Shown here in pieces: positions 46,938 to 55,292 of a DNA stretch of 64,000 nucleotides. Every line of letters starts with the position of its first letter. Positions within the stretch are counted from its first letter, which is position 1. Under the pieces are notes generated by a model that was given only the letters and a program-made list of their open reading frames with translations, did no database searches and was not told the DNA's origin. The position numbers and the translations under genes are program-made. The DNA is from Candidatus Eiseniibacteriota bacterium (lineage in GTDB: Bacteria > Eisenbacteria > RBG-16-71-46 > CAIMUX01), in assembly GCA_020633975.1 (NCBI GenBank), contig JACKCR010000003.1, positions 248,001 through 312,000 of the forward strand, read 5' to 3'.

Positions 46938-47010
46938 GTTCGCGACGGACGTGACGAGTGCGCACGGGCGTGTCGGGTTCGCGACGGACGTGCCGAGGTC
47001 GCACGGACGC
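46938..47010. repeat. 39-bp tandem repeat after the Cys-rich gene
   Basis: Units begin at 46938 and 46977, each starting GTTCGCGACGGACGTG; the second is partial. It lies between convergent genes and has no coding role. Confidence 0.7.
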
Positions 47011-47027
47011 CATGCGTGCGGGGCCGG

Positions 47028-50000
47028 TCAACGGCTCCGCACGATCTTCTTCATCTCCGCAACGCCCCCGCCTCGCACGCGGTAGAAGTAGATGCCGCTC
47101 GGCATCTCACGTCCCGACTCGTCGCTCCCATCCCAGCGGACTCGGTGCAGCCCTGCCCCCCGGACTTGGTCGCTCAGGAGACGGACGCGCTTGCCGGTCG
47201 CGTCGAAGATCGCGACCTCGACCGCGGCCTCCTGAAGCGTCTGGAACTCGATCTCGGTCCCGGACGCAAACGGGTTCGGATAGGCACGGGATCGCTCGAG
47301 GCCGTTCCACGGTAGTTCATCCGACCCGTCCACGTCATTGCCGCCCGGCAGATCGGCAACCTCACACAATAGGATCGCGCCGTCCGAGTAGGCGCCAACG
47401 TTTCCCGCCAGATCGACGGCTCGCACTCGGTATTCGTAGTCGGTGCACGGCGCCGTCACGACGTAGTCGTACCACTGGAATCGCTGGGTCTCCGGCTCTG
47501 CGTCGATGATGACCCGATCGACCAGCGTTTCTGTGCCGCCTCCGTCCGTCCGGTAGACCTCGTAGTGCGATAGCGACTCGGGATCCGAGTTCTCATCCAA
47601 CGTAACGTGACTCCACTCGACGAGAACGTTGTGCTCTCCCCAATCGTCTCCGGGGAACTCGATCCATTCGGCGTGGACGTTCTCTACTGCCTGAGGCGCA
47701 TAGCAATCGACCGAAGCATCGATCACCGCACCGCCGATCAACTTGTCCTCGTCGATGTCACAGAGCGTGAGCGGAACGTGCGCGGACTGACCGTGCTGAG
47801 CCGACGCCGACGAGAGTTCGACCGTGATCGAGTCTTTGACCGATGGCGTGACCACGTACGGGCCGAGCCCTGGCTGCACATCGAGGGTCCAGTTCGAGGG
47901 AAGGACGACATCGTCGTAGAACGGCGGCGTTCCGATCCGCACTTCGACGTTCCGTGGCTTTCCGAACGGATTGTAGCCATCGAGCAGGTAGATCTTGGAC
48001 TTCTGCGACATCGGTCCGGGACACTCGGACCCGCCGGAGGTCGAGCGTGACTCCGGCCCAACCGGTGTCCCCGCGCGCGCGACCAGCACCTGCTCGTTCA
48101 CCTGGGCGATGTTGTTCGTGAGCGGGGCGTACCCAGCGAGGATCGCATCCTGCGGGTGCGTCAGGACGATTCCCATGCACCAGTGCCCCTCGTCCAGCGA
48201 CTGCTGCTGAGGATAGTCGATGACGAAGTGCTCCTTCAACGCTGCGCCCGGAGCGAGCAGCGGTACGGTCATGCTCCCGAGAAGCGTCCCGTCCTGAGGC
48301 CACTCGAGCCCCATCGCAGCCGGGGCCAAGTAGAGCGACACTTCGGTTCCCGCGGCCGACTCAGGCCCGTCGTTGCTCATCTCGAAGTGGATCTTGTTCG
48401 GGATGTTCCAAGACGGCGCGTCCTGGATCCCGTCCTCGTCGTTGTCGATCCAGATGTTCGGCGTGGCCCACCACTCCTCACAGGTTGCCACTTCGTTGCA
48501 GAAGTCGCCGTCACAATCCTCGATGCAGAGGTCGACCGGATGATCCACTCCGACGGTGAAGTCGACACCGAACCAGTGGTTCGCGTCACCCGAGCATCCG
48601 TTCAACGGCAGGATGTCGACGCCGGTCGGGAATCCGAGCATGGCGCGAGTGTCCGGCGTCGAAGTTTCGTTGAACCGACCGTCCTCGCCGCACCAGACGT
48701 CTCCCTGATCTCCTCGATTGCCCGCGATTGCGTTGTCGAGATCATCCGCTTCGTAGCTGTGGCCAGCCGCGATGGCATCGGATGCCTCCACGTCGATCCC
48801 CTTGTGAATCTCGTAGGCGTTGACCCGGTTCTTCCCGCGCTTCGCGTCGTAGCGCATGTCGTCGACGTGGTAGATCACGAGCCCCTGGCCCTTGAGATTC
48901 GCATCGAAGCCGATCGGCTGCCGGTTCTCCACGAGGAAGTACTCGGGCCCACCCGCGCCGAAGCTCCAGACGCGGGCGGCGACGGGATCCGTTTCGATCG
49001 GTGGGAGGGAAATGACGCCGTCCTGCAGGATGTCGAGGTAGTCGAGCCAACCGAGTCGCCACTTGCTGTGCGCGGTCATGTGGGCAGGGAGCGCGGGTTT
49101 GTTCCAGTTTCCCGCGCCCATCAGACCCCAGACGCCGATCCCCTGCGAATCACCCAGGACTGCGATCTCCTCGTAGGTGTCGTAGAGGTCGGGAAGGCCG
49201 AGACCGTGTCCGAGTTCGTGGCAGATCACGCCGATCTCGATCATCCCACCACCTTCGTCGCAGGAGATCGCCGGCACGACCACGTAGCGATCGACGAGGA
49301 TCAACCCCCCGTTCGCGCTGACGTCGTTCGTGAGCACCGGGAACCCCGAGGTACGCGTCACGTAGCTGTGGTGGGACCAGATGTTCGTGACGTCGTTCCC
49401 GCTGCATTCTCCTCCGATCTCGGGCTGGATGAGGAGCAGTACGTCGACGTATCCGTCGTCATCACCGGAGTTCGGAATCCCGTCGGGTCCGTCGTTGTCA
49501 TAGAGACCGAAGTCGGTTCCACCGTCGGACAGCCCGACCGCCTCTCGCACCAGATCCGCAGTTCCGCCGTTGAGACCGTAGCCGAATCCCGAGTAGCTGA
49601 GGTCGATGCCGTCTACCGTCACGAAGCCGAGCACGTCCCCGTCGACGAAGAACTGGTCGTAGGAGTTCTCGTTGTAGTAAGAGGCCATCGATTCGTCGTT
49701 GGCGGACGAGAAGAGCTGGTACTGCATCGACGGGATCGAGAACGGCGGCGCTGGCGTGTTCGCGTAGAGGACCGGAAGCGCAGGCACGTACATCGTTCCG
49801 GTCAGTGCCAGCCCTCCCTGGGCCGTCGCTTCCTCTGCCGTCAACTCTCCTCGCGCAAACGCGCTCCGGTTCTCGGCAACCTGGACGGCACGGACCTCCA
49901 GCCCCCCGACCACCTCCGGTTCGAACGCCAGGATGCTCTCGCGAGCTTCCTTCACGACTTCGGGAGTCGGCCCCGACTCCGGCAGGGCGACACAGGAGAC

Positions 50001-50231
50001 GGCAGACGCGGGGGACGAGGCCAGAGGCATGGCTCCGAGAAGCGCCCCGAGCGTGGCAACCGCCAGCCCGGCCGATCGGGGCGCCTTCCGTCGAGGAGCC
50101 AGGGATGCTTCGGCCCGTCCCGTCGACCAGCGGAACTTCAGCCAGTTGAGCGCCTCGCACAATTCGTAGTCCCACAACGACCTAGCTTGACTACTGGAGC
50201 GTTCCAACCGGACGAGATCGTGCCGAGACAT
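47028..50231 (-). CDS. M6-family (immune-inhibitor-A-like) metalloprotease with sorting tail
   Basis: About 1067 residues from ATG 50231 (AAAGGA upstream); the frame opens at 50450 but over the divergent promoter. Signal region SAGLAVATLGALLGAMPLAS. Catalytic motif HELGHGLGLPD (His338, Glu339, His342, Asp348), the HExxHxxGxxD of M6/M-type gluzincins, in MIEIGVICHELGHGLGLPDL. C-terminal to it are fibronectin/Ig-like stretches (CFAPQAVENVHAEWIEFPGD region) and an FlgD-Ig tail (YPNPFASGTEIEFQTLQEAA, IFDATGKRVRLLSDQVRGAG, WDGSDESGREMPSGIYFYRV). A secreted protease degrading external proteins. Confidence 0.92.
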   Translation of the reverse strand: MSRHDLVRLERSSSQARSLWDYELCEALNWLKFRWSTGRAEASLAPRRKAPRSAGLAVATLGALLGAMPLASSPASAVSCVALPESGPTPEVVKEARESILAFEPEVVGGLEVRAVQVAENRSAFARGELTAEEATAQGGLALTGTMYVPALPVLYANTPAPPFSIPSMQYQLFSSANDESMASYYNENSYDQFFVDGDVLGFVTVDGIDLSYSGFGYGLNGGTADLVREAVGLSDGGTDFGLYDNDGPDGIPNSGDDDGYVDVLLLIQPEIGGECSGNDVTNIWSHHSYVTRTSGFPVLTNDVSANGGLILVDRYVVVPAISCDEGGGMIEIGVICHELGHGLGLPDLYDTYEEIAVLGDSQGIGVWGLMGAGNWNKPALPAHMTAHSKWRLGWLDYLDILQDGVISLPPIETDPVAARVWSFGAGGPEYFLVENRQPIGFDANLKGQGLVIYHVDDMRYDAKRGKNRVNAYEIHKGIDVEASDAIAAGHSYEADDLDNAIAGNRGDQGDVWCGEDGRFNETSTPDTRAMLGFPTGVDILPLNGCSGDANHWFGVDFTVGVDHPVDLCIEDCDGDFCNEVATCEEWWATPNIWIDNDEDGIQDAPSWNIPNKIHFEMSNDGPESAAGTEVSLYLAPAAMGLEWPQDGTLLGSMTVPLLAPGAALKEHFVIDYPQQQSLDEGHWCMGIVLTHPQDAILAGYAPLTNNIAQVNEQVLVARAGTPVGPESRSTSGGSECPGPMSQKSKIYLLDGYNPFGKPRNVEVRIGTPPFYDDVVLPSNWTLDVQPGLGPYVVTPSVKDSITVELSSASAQHGQSAHVPLTLCDIDEDKLIGGAVIDASVDCYAPQAVENVHAEWIEFPGDDWGEHNVLVEWSHVTLDENSDPESLSHYEVYRTDGGGTETLVDRVIIDAEPETQRFQWYDYVVTAPCTDYEYRVRAVDLAGNVGAYSDGAILLCEVADLPGGNDVDGSDELPWNGLERSRAYPNPFASGTEIEFQTLQEAAVEVAIFDATGKRVRLLSDQVRGAGLHRVRWDGSDESGREMPSGIYFYRVRGGGVAEMKKIVRSR

Positions 50232-50391
50232 GGTGCTGGTTCCTTTCGTGGACGGGTCTGCATGGAAAACACACGAGAGCCCGCCAACCGCACAAGCACG
50301 AGCCGGATCGCTGAACCCCCAGCCGAAGCGGTCCTCGCCCCGCCAGCGATCGGCTACTCTCAACGCTCGTGTTGTGCGAAGAGGAGGATGG

Positions 50392-51384
50392 ATGGAACTC
50401 ACGTATCTGGGCGGGACCGGAGTCAAGGTCTCGAAGCTCGCATTCGGCACGATGTCGTTCGGCGGAGACGCGGACGAAGAAACCTCGGGAGCACTCTACC
50501 GACGAGCCCGCGAAGCCGGCATCAACCTGTTCGACTGCGCGAACGTCTACCAGTGGGGCCACTCGGAAGAGATCCTGGGCCGCCTGATCAAGGGTGACCG
50601 AGACGACATCGTCCTCACCACGAAGGCGTACTTCCCGATGGGTGACGATGCGAATGCCCGCGGCGCGACGCGGCGCCATCTCGTCCACGCGCTCGACGCG
50701 AGTCTTCGTCGACTCGGAACCGACCGAGTCGACGTCTTCTTCGTCCACCGGTTCGATGACGACACTCCGCTCGAGGAAACGCTCCGCGCACTCGACGATC
50801 TCGTTCGGTCGGGAAAGGTCCTCTACCTGGGCGCAAGCAACTACGCAGCCTGGCAGGTTGCGAAAGCCCTCGGAATCTCGGCTCGCCACGGTTGGAGCCG
50901 GTTCGAGGTCATCCAACCGATGTACAACCTGGTGAAGAGACAGGCGGAAGTGGAGATCCTCCCGCTGGCGGCGTCGGAGAACGTCGGCGTGACTCCGTAC
51001 AGTCCACTCGCTGGCGGACTTCTCTCGGGCAAGTACGGAATCTCGAAGAACCCGGAGAGCGGACGGATCCTCGACAACAAGATGTATGCGACACGGTACG
51101 CAGGGGACCGAGTGCGAGAGGAAGCGGACCGGTTCGTCGCCTTCGCAAACGAGCGAGGATGGAGCCCGGTCGCCTTGGCCGTGGCATGGGTCGCCTCTCA
51201 CCCAGCCATCACAGCGCCGCTCCTCGGAGCTCGGAATGTCGAACAGCTCGATGCGGCGCTCGCCGCCATGGAGATCCCGATGACGCCGGAGCTTCGCGCC
51301 GAGGTCAGCGAGCTCACGACTTCGCCGCCTCCGGCCACGGACCGGAACGAGGAAGCGACCGCGTTCAACTACGGCAAGAGGTAA
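50392..51384 (+). CDS. Aldo/keto reductase
   Basis: 330 residues from ATG 50392 (GAGGAGG upstream). An (alpha/beta)8 oxidoreductase of the AKR family: catalytic tetrad Asp and Tyr in LFDCANVYQWGHSE, Lys in IVLTTKAYF, His in VDVFFVHRFD. The NADPH-binding part has PLAGGLLSGKY and APLLGARNVEQL. Cytoplasmic, reducing aldehydes or ketones with NADPH; the substrate is unknown. It diverges from the M6 protease gene with 160 bases between. Confidence 0.92.
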   Translation: MELTYLGGTGVKVSKLAFGTMSFGGDADEETSGALYRRAREAGINLFDCANVYQWGHSEEILGRLIKGDRDDIVLTTKAYFPMGDDANARGATRRHLVHALDASLRRLGTDRVDVFFVHRFDDDTPLEETLRALDDLVRSGKVLYLGASNYAAWQVAKALGISARHGWSRFEVIQPMYNLVKRQAEVEILPLAASENVGVTPYSPLAGGLLSGKYGISKNPESGRILDNKMYATRYAGDRVREEADRFVAFANERGWSPVALAVAWVASHPAITAPLLGARNVEQLDAALAAMEIPMTPELRAEVSELTTSPPPATDRNEEATAFNYGKR

Positions 51385-51520
51385 CGCTCCAGTGCCGATC
51401 GTTGATTCCGCATATCGTTTCTCGACATGCACTTGACTCCGCGGCCCGGTCACTGGGAGGACTTCGCCCCAAAGCCTGGGCCTAACGACCATCGCGGTTC
51501 ATCTGTCTTGGAAACGAGCC

Positions 51521-52075
51521 ATGGTGGCTAGTGAGCCGGGGGACGGGAAGCTGGTAGTCGAGGCGCGTCGGGGAAACGCCGGCGCGTTCGAGATACTGGT
51601 GGGGCGGTACACGAGGACAGCCTACGCCGTCGCGTACTCCGTGCTCGGAAACGTGCCCGACGCAGAGGACGTCTGTCAGGAGTCCTGGATCCGGGCACTG
51701 GAACGACTCGAAGACTGTCGAGATCCAGATCGATTCTCGTCGTGGTTCCTCCAGATCGTTCGCAACCGCGCCCGAAACTACAGAGAGTACCGGGCCGTCC
51801 GCTCGGCCCAGTCACATGACGAACGGCACATGGGAGCCGACGATCCCGGAGCGCGGCCCGACGCCACGCACGAACAAGGAGCCGAGAGGGCACGGCTGGA
51901 CGACGCGATCTCCCAGCTCAGCGAAGCGCAACGGGAGGTGATCCTGCTGCACGATCTCGCAGGATGGTCACATGGTGAGATCGCAAAGGCCCTGGACGTA
52001 AGTGAAGTCGCCTGTCGGCAACGACTCTTCCAAGCTAGAGTCAAGCTCAGACAGATCCTCGGAGATGATCGATGA
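51521..52075 (+). CDS. ECF-type sigma factor
   Basis: 184 residues. Sigma region 2 (NVPDAEDVCQESWIRALERL, DRFSSWFLQIVRNRARNYRE) and region 4 HTH (GWSHGEIAKALDVSEVACRQ RL) with no regions 1 or 3, so an extracytoplasmic-function sigma factor. The next two genes (membrane anti-sigma-like and Spy/CpxP-like) overlap it by 4 bases each, making a stress-sensing operon that is probably autoregulated. Confidence 0.93.
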   Translation: MVASEPGDGKLVVEARRGNAGAFEILVGRYTRTAYAVAYSVLGNVPDAEDVCQESWIRALERLEDCRDPDRFSSWFLQIVRNRARNYREYRAVRSAQSHDERHMGADDPGARPDATHEQGAERARLDDAISQLSEAQREVILLHDLAGWSHGEIAKALDVSEVACRQRLFQARVKLRQILGDDR

Positions 52076-52464
52076 CGAGTGACGACAAGACAGACTGGCG
52101 CGCATCTGAACCGATCGATCTCGGCGCAATCGATCCGTTCCGCGATGACCGATCGCTGAGTGGTTTCGTCGACCGGCTCCGCCCTCACATCGCGGACGAA
52201 CTCGTCCGTCGACGTCAGGAGTTCGGGCTCGAAGGAATCCTCCTGCGCTGGACGCGCGGTATCGTCGCGGCATCGATGGCCGTTGCCACTCTCGCCGCGG
52301 TCGTCTTGATCGTGACCAAGGACGACTCGAGCAGCGAGACGCAGACCGTGCACTTCACGTTCACGGAGTCCGTTGGTGTTCCATCGGAGTGGGCCGTCTG
52401 GGTGGAGTCAGGCACTCCACCATCGGCAACCGAACTCCTGGGACTCGAAGGTGAGATGCAGTGA
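52072..52464 (+). CDS. Single-pass membrane protein, likely anti-sigma factor
   Basis: 130 residues, overlapping the sigma gene stop. An acidic N-terminal domain (EPIDLGAIDPFRDDRSLSGF VDRLRPHIADELVRRR), one membrane helix (~63-81, GIVAASMAVATLAAVVLIVT), and a short periplasmic tail. It lacks the ZAS zinc motif (HxxxCxxC), so the anti-sigma role rests on context. Confidence 0.72.
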   Translation: MTSDDKTDWRASEPIDLGAIDPFRDDRSLSGFVDRLRPHIADELVRRRQEFGLEGILLRWTRGIVAASMAVATLAAVVLIVTKDDSSSETQTVHFTFTESVGVPSEWAVWVESGTPPSATELLGLEGEMQ

Positions 52465-52985
52465 AATCAGGATATGAATCACTCGGTCGTCTGAGATCGC
52501 AGGCGCTCATCCTCCTCTTCGCAGTCTTCGCGATCGGGGCGTTCGCCGGAGTGGCGGCTACTCGGCTGTTCTGGTCGCCGGAGGGACCTCCACCTCACAA
52601 GCCCCCGAAGCACGAACACCCGGACCGACCCGGGTTGCCGCCGCACCTCACAGAGAAGCTGTCTCTGACTCCGGAGCAGGAAGTCCAAATCGATGCGATC
52701 CTCGAGCAGAGCCAGGCGCGGACGGACGCAATCTTCGAGGAGTTGATGCCGAGAGTTCGCGCGACGACAGATTCGGTTCGCAGCGAGATCCGGAGCATCC
52801 TCACGCCCGAGCAACAGGAGGTGTTCGACGAGATGGAACCGCCGTTCCGCGACGGCCCGTTCCCTGGACGTCGTCCCCCCGGAGGGGATCGCCGAGGACC
52901 GAAGGCCCAGGGCCCGAACGGAGCCAAACCGGGCGACGGACGCAACGAGGGTGGCGGCGCTCGGCCAGGCGAAGGCGGACACTAG
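52461..52985 (+). CDS. Spy/CpxP-like periplasmic helical protein
   Basis: 174 residues, overlapping the previous stop. Membrane anchor (LILLFAVFAIGAFAGVAATR) then a helical periplasmic domain with the LTxxQ-like motifs LTPEQEVQIDAILEQSQART and ILTPEQQEVFDEMEPPFRD, typical of Spy/CpxP/CnrX-type chaperone-sensors. A Pro/Gly/Arg/Lys-rich low-complexity tail ends it (GRRPPGGDRRGPKAQGPNGA). It may bind metal or misfolded protein and signal to the sigma factor. Confidence 0.77.
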   Translation: MKSGYESLGRLRSQALILLFAVFAIGAFAGVAATRLFWSPEGPPPHKPPKHEHPDRPGLPPHLTEKLSLTPEQEVQIDAILEQSQARTDAIFEELMPRVRATTDSVRSEIRSILTPEQQEVFDEMEPPFRDGPFPGRRPPGGDRRGPKAQGPNGAKPGDGRNEGGGARPGEGGH

Positions 52986-53216
52986 TTCGGGCGTGGCCGG
53001 CTCGTACGACGGTGGGGAGCGGATTCACGGGGGAACTCGCGTGGCGCGAGCCAACTCGAGGGCGGACTCTCGTTCGACGCAAACCGCAAGTGCGCTGAGA
53101 ATCGACCACGAATCTCGAAACTGCGTGCTAACGTCCTTCCGGGGACAGCTGTCTCCCTATCCGTAACTCCCCATCACGACGACGATGTCCCGAGCCGAGA
53201 GGCAGGAGTGCCCCTT

Positions 53217-54224
53217 ATGAAGCGACGCAACCTTCTCAAGCAAATCGGAACCATGGGCATCGCGGCGGCGATCCCGGTCTCCAAGGCCAAGGCGGCCGAC
53301 AACCCCCGCGTCTACCCGAACGGAGACAGCGCGTTCGCGAGCGGATGCTGGCTCACGCCGTCCGAGACGGAAGGGCCCTACTACTTCAACGCCAACCTCG
53401 TCCGCGAGGACATCCGCACAGACGTCGACACAGGCGAGTTCCACGATGGACTCCCCCTCCGCATGACGTTCATCGTCGTGAACCAGAACTGCGTTCCGAT
53501 CCCGAACGTTCTCGTCGACATCTGGCACGCGGACAAGGACGGCGTCTACTCCGGCTACGTCCAGCCGGGCGGCAACACCGTAGGGGAAGACTTCATGCGC
53601 GGCGTCCAGTCGACGGATGGAAGTGGACAGTGCTCCTTCATCACGAGCTATCCCGGCTGGTACCCCGGCCGTGCCACCCACATCCACTTCAAGGTCCGTC
53701 TCTCGAGCACGACCTACGTCACCTCGCAGTTCGCGTTCCTCAATGAGGTCAACGACGCGGTCTACGAGACCCCCCTCTACTCGGGACGAGGCGCAAACCC
53801 GACCACCAACGGCGACGACAACATCTTCGGAAGCGACGAGCCGCTCCACCAGATCATGGACTGCGTCCCGAACGAAGAGACCGGAGGATACGACGGTACG
53901 TTCACGATCGGCGTCGACGCACCGACTTCGGATCTGGAAGACACGAGCCTCACCTCGAACGCGCCGAAGATCCTGTCCAACCGTCCCAACCCGTTCTCCC
54001 GTGAGACCGAGATCAGCTACTACCTGCCGGAGTCGGCGAGCGTTCGTCTCACCGTGTACGACGTGATGGGACGACGGGTGGCCGCACTCGAAGACGGGAC
54101 GCGCTCCGCCGGAACCCACACCGTCGTGCTGGATGGAAGTCGACTCGACAACGGATTCTATCTGGCCAAGCTCGTCGCTGGCGGAGCCGTCGATACGCGG
54201 GAGTTGCTCCTCGTCCGTCGATGA
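53217..54224 (+). CDS. Tat-exported intradiol ring-cleavage dioxygenase with sorting tail
   Basis: 335 residues from ATG 53217 (AGGAG eight bases upstream). A twin-arginine-type signal (MKRRNLLKQIGTMGIAAAIP VSKAKA) replaces a classical Sec signal. Intradiol dioxygenase core with iron ligands: Tyr in DGVYSGY (111/114), Tyr149 in GWYPGRATHIHF and His155/His157. The C-terminal ~85 residues are an FlgD-Ig tail (RPNPFSRETEISYYLPESAS, VYDVMGRRVAALEDGTRSAG, GFYLAKLVAGGAVDTRELLL). It should fold with its iron inside, cross by Tat, then attach to the surface and cleave catechol-type aromatics outside the cell. A hairpin terminator follows. Confidence 0.9.
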   Translation: MKRRNLLKQIGTMGIAAAIPVSKAKAADNPRVYPNGDSAFASGCWLTPSETEGPYYFNANLVREDIRTDVDTGEFHDGLPLRMTFIVVNQNCVPIPNVLVDIWHADKDGVYSGYVQPGGNTVGEDFMRGVQSTDGSGQCSFITSYPGWYPGRATHIHFKVRLSSTTYVTSQFAFLNEVNDAVYETPLYSGRGANPTTNGDDNIFGSDEPLHQIMDCVPNEETGGYDGTFTIGVDAPTSDLEDTSLTSNAPKILSNRPNPFSRETEISYYLPESASVRLTVYDVMGRRVAALEDGTRSAGTHTVVLDGSRLDNGFYLAKLVAGGAVDTRELLLVRR

Positions 54225-54255
54225 GCGTCGATGAATTCTAGTGCAGCCCGTCTGC

Positions 54256-54284
54256 CCGGCTCCGGGAGGCTTCCCCGGAGCCGG
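54256..54284 (+). terminator. Hairpin terminator after the dioxygenase
   Basis: A perfect 10-bp GC stem, CCGGCTCCGG (54256-54265) with CCGGAGCCGG (54275-54284), 9-base loop, 31 bases after the stop. No T-run. Confidence 0.6.
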
Positions 54285-54337
54285 CCTATCTAGCGCTCAC
54301 CTTCCCTACTCCAGGCCGAGCCTCTACACTACCGCGC

Positions 54338-55000
54338 ATGGCCCTCGACGCTGACGATCTCACTTTGGCGCTGATCCTGCGCGACCTGCTCACGGCCGGT
54401 GAGCCGCGGGACCTGGTTTGGCTCCTGGAGCAGCAGGGAGTGCCCCTGGAATCCGGGGCACTGGCCTCTTCATTCCCCGGACTGCCGTCGTTTCTGGGGA
54501 GGATCCTCTCGCGTGTGGTGGGCGACGCGTCGAGCCGCTCCGAGTCGACCCGGCTTCGCTCCGTCCTCGACAACGGCCGCTCGCTCCAACTGATCCGGAT
54601 CCACCCCGGCATCCCCGAGCGCTTCTCCGTCTCGGAAGGCAAGGAGACGGAGGCCGAGGACCTGGTCCAAACCATCTTCAGCCGGTGGGAGGACGACCAG
54701 CGAGTCGTCACCGATGCCGAACACGATGCTCTGCTCCGCCATCTCCTCGCCGCAGCGGATGGGACCTGCACCATGGAGGAGCTCCAAGCTCAGTTCTTCG
54801 CAGAGTGGAGCCCGCGCCCCAATGCGGGTCCCTCGGTGCGAGAACTTCAACGACGCCACGATACCGTGCGAAACGAACGCCTACGCTTGCTCCTGGAGTC
54901 TGCGCAGCGACGCGGCTGGATCGAAGCCGCAGGCGGGTCGGTCGGCCTGACCAGAGAGGGAACGGAGGCCGCGCGCGCTCTCCCCGAGGACTGGCGCTAG
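54338..55000 (+). CDS. Protein of unknown function with winged-helix-like C-terminus
   Basis: 220 residues from ATG 54338. It begins MALDADDLTLALILRDLLTA and is mostly helical, Leu/Glu/Arg-rich, without signal or membrane segments. The last third (FAEWSPRPNAGPSVRELQRR, LLLESAQRRGWIEAAGGSVG LTREGTEAARAL) resembles a winged-helix or DUF-type nucleic-acid-binding module. I recognise no family. It lies alone between the dioxygenase terminator and the spermidine-synthase-like gene. Confidence 0.55.
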   Translation: MALDADDLTLALILRDLLTAGEPRDLVWLLEQQGVPLESGALASSFPGLPSFLGRILSRVVGDASSRSESTRLRSVLDNGRSLQLIRIHPGIPERFSVSEGKETEAEDLVQTIFSRWEDDQRVVTDAEHDALLRHLLAAADGTCTMEELQAQFFAEWSPRPNAGPSVRELQRRHDTVRNERLRLLLESAQRRGWIEAAGGSVGLTREGTEAARALPEDWR

Positions 55001-55292
55001 TCGTAGCGAGGCGGCCGGTACGGCGCTCACGGTCTCCCTAGGCACTGGCGGCACCGGCGTCTCATCTGCGTGAGCTGCATCTCGCGCTACTCGCCTTCCA
55101 TTTCGTCGTTCTGACGATGACATCTGCTTCCCCTCGACCTTCGATTTCCCCATGCAACTCGAGGAACTCTCACTCGTAGATCTCCATGACAGCTGGAGTC
55201 TGCGGTCGGGATGGCCGTTTCGTGACGTCCATCGGATTCGGGAGATGCTCGATCCTCCAAGAGTGGATCGTGGCCGGGTCAAAGGGGGGAAC

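Noticed and set aside
48156-50597. 813-codon plus-strand frame opposite the M6 protease
   Set aside because: The minus strand has HELGHGLGLPD and a sorting tail; the plus frame is a shadow.
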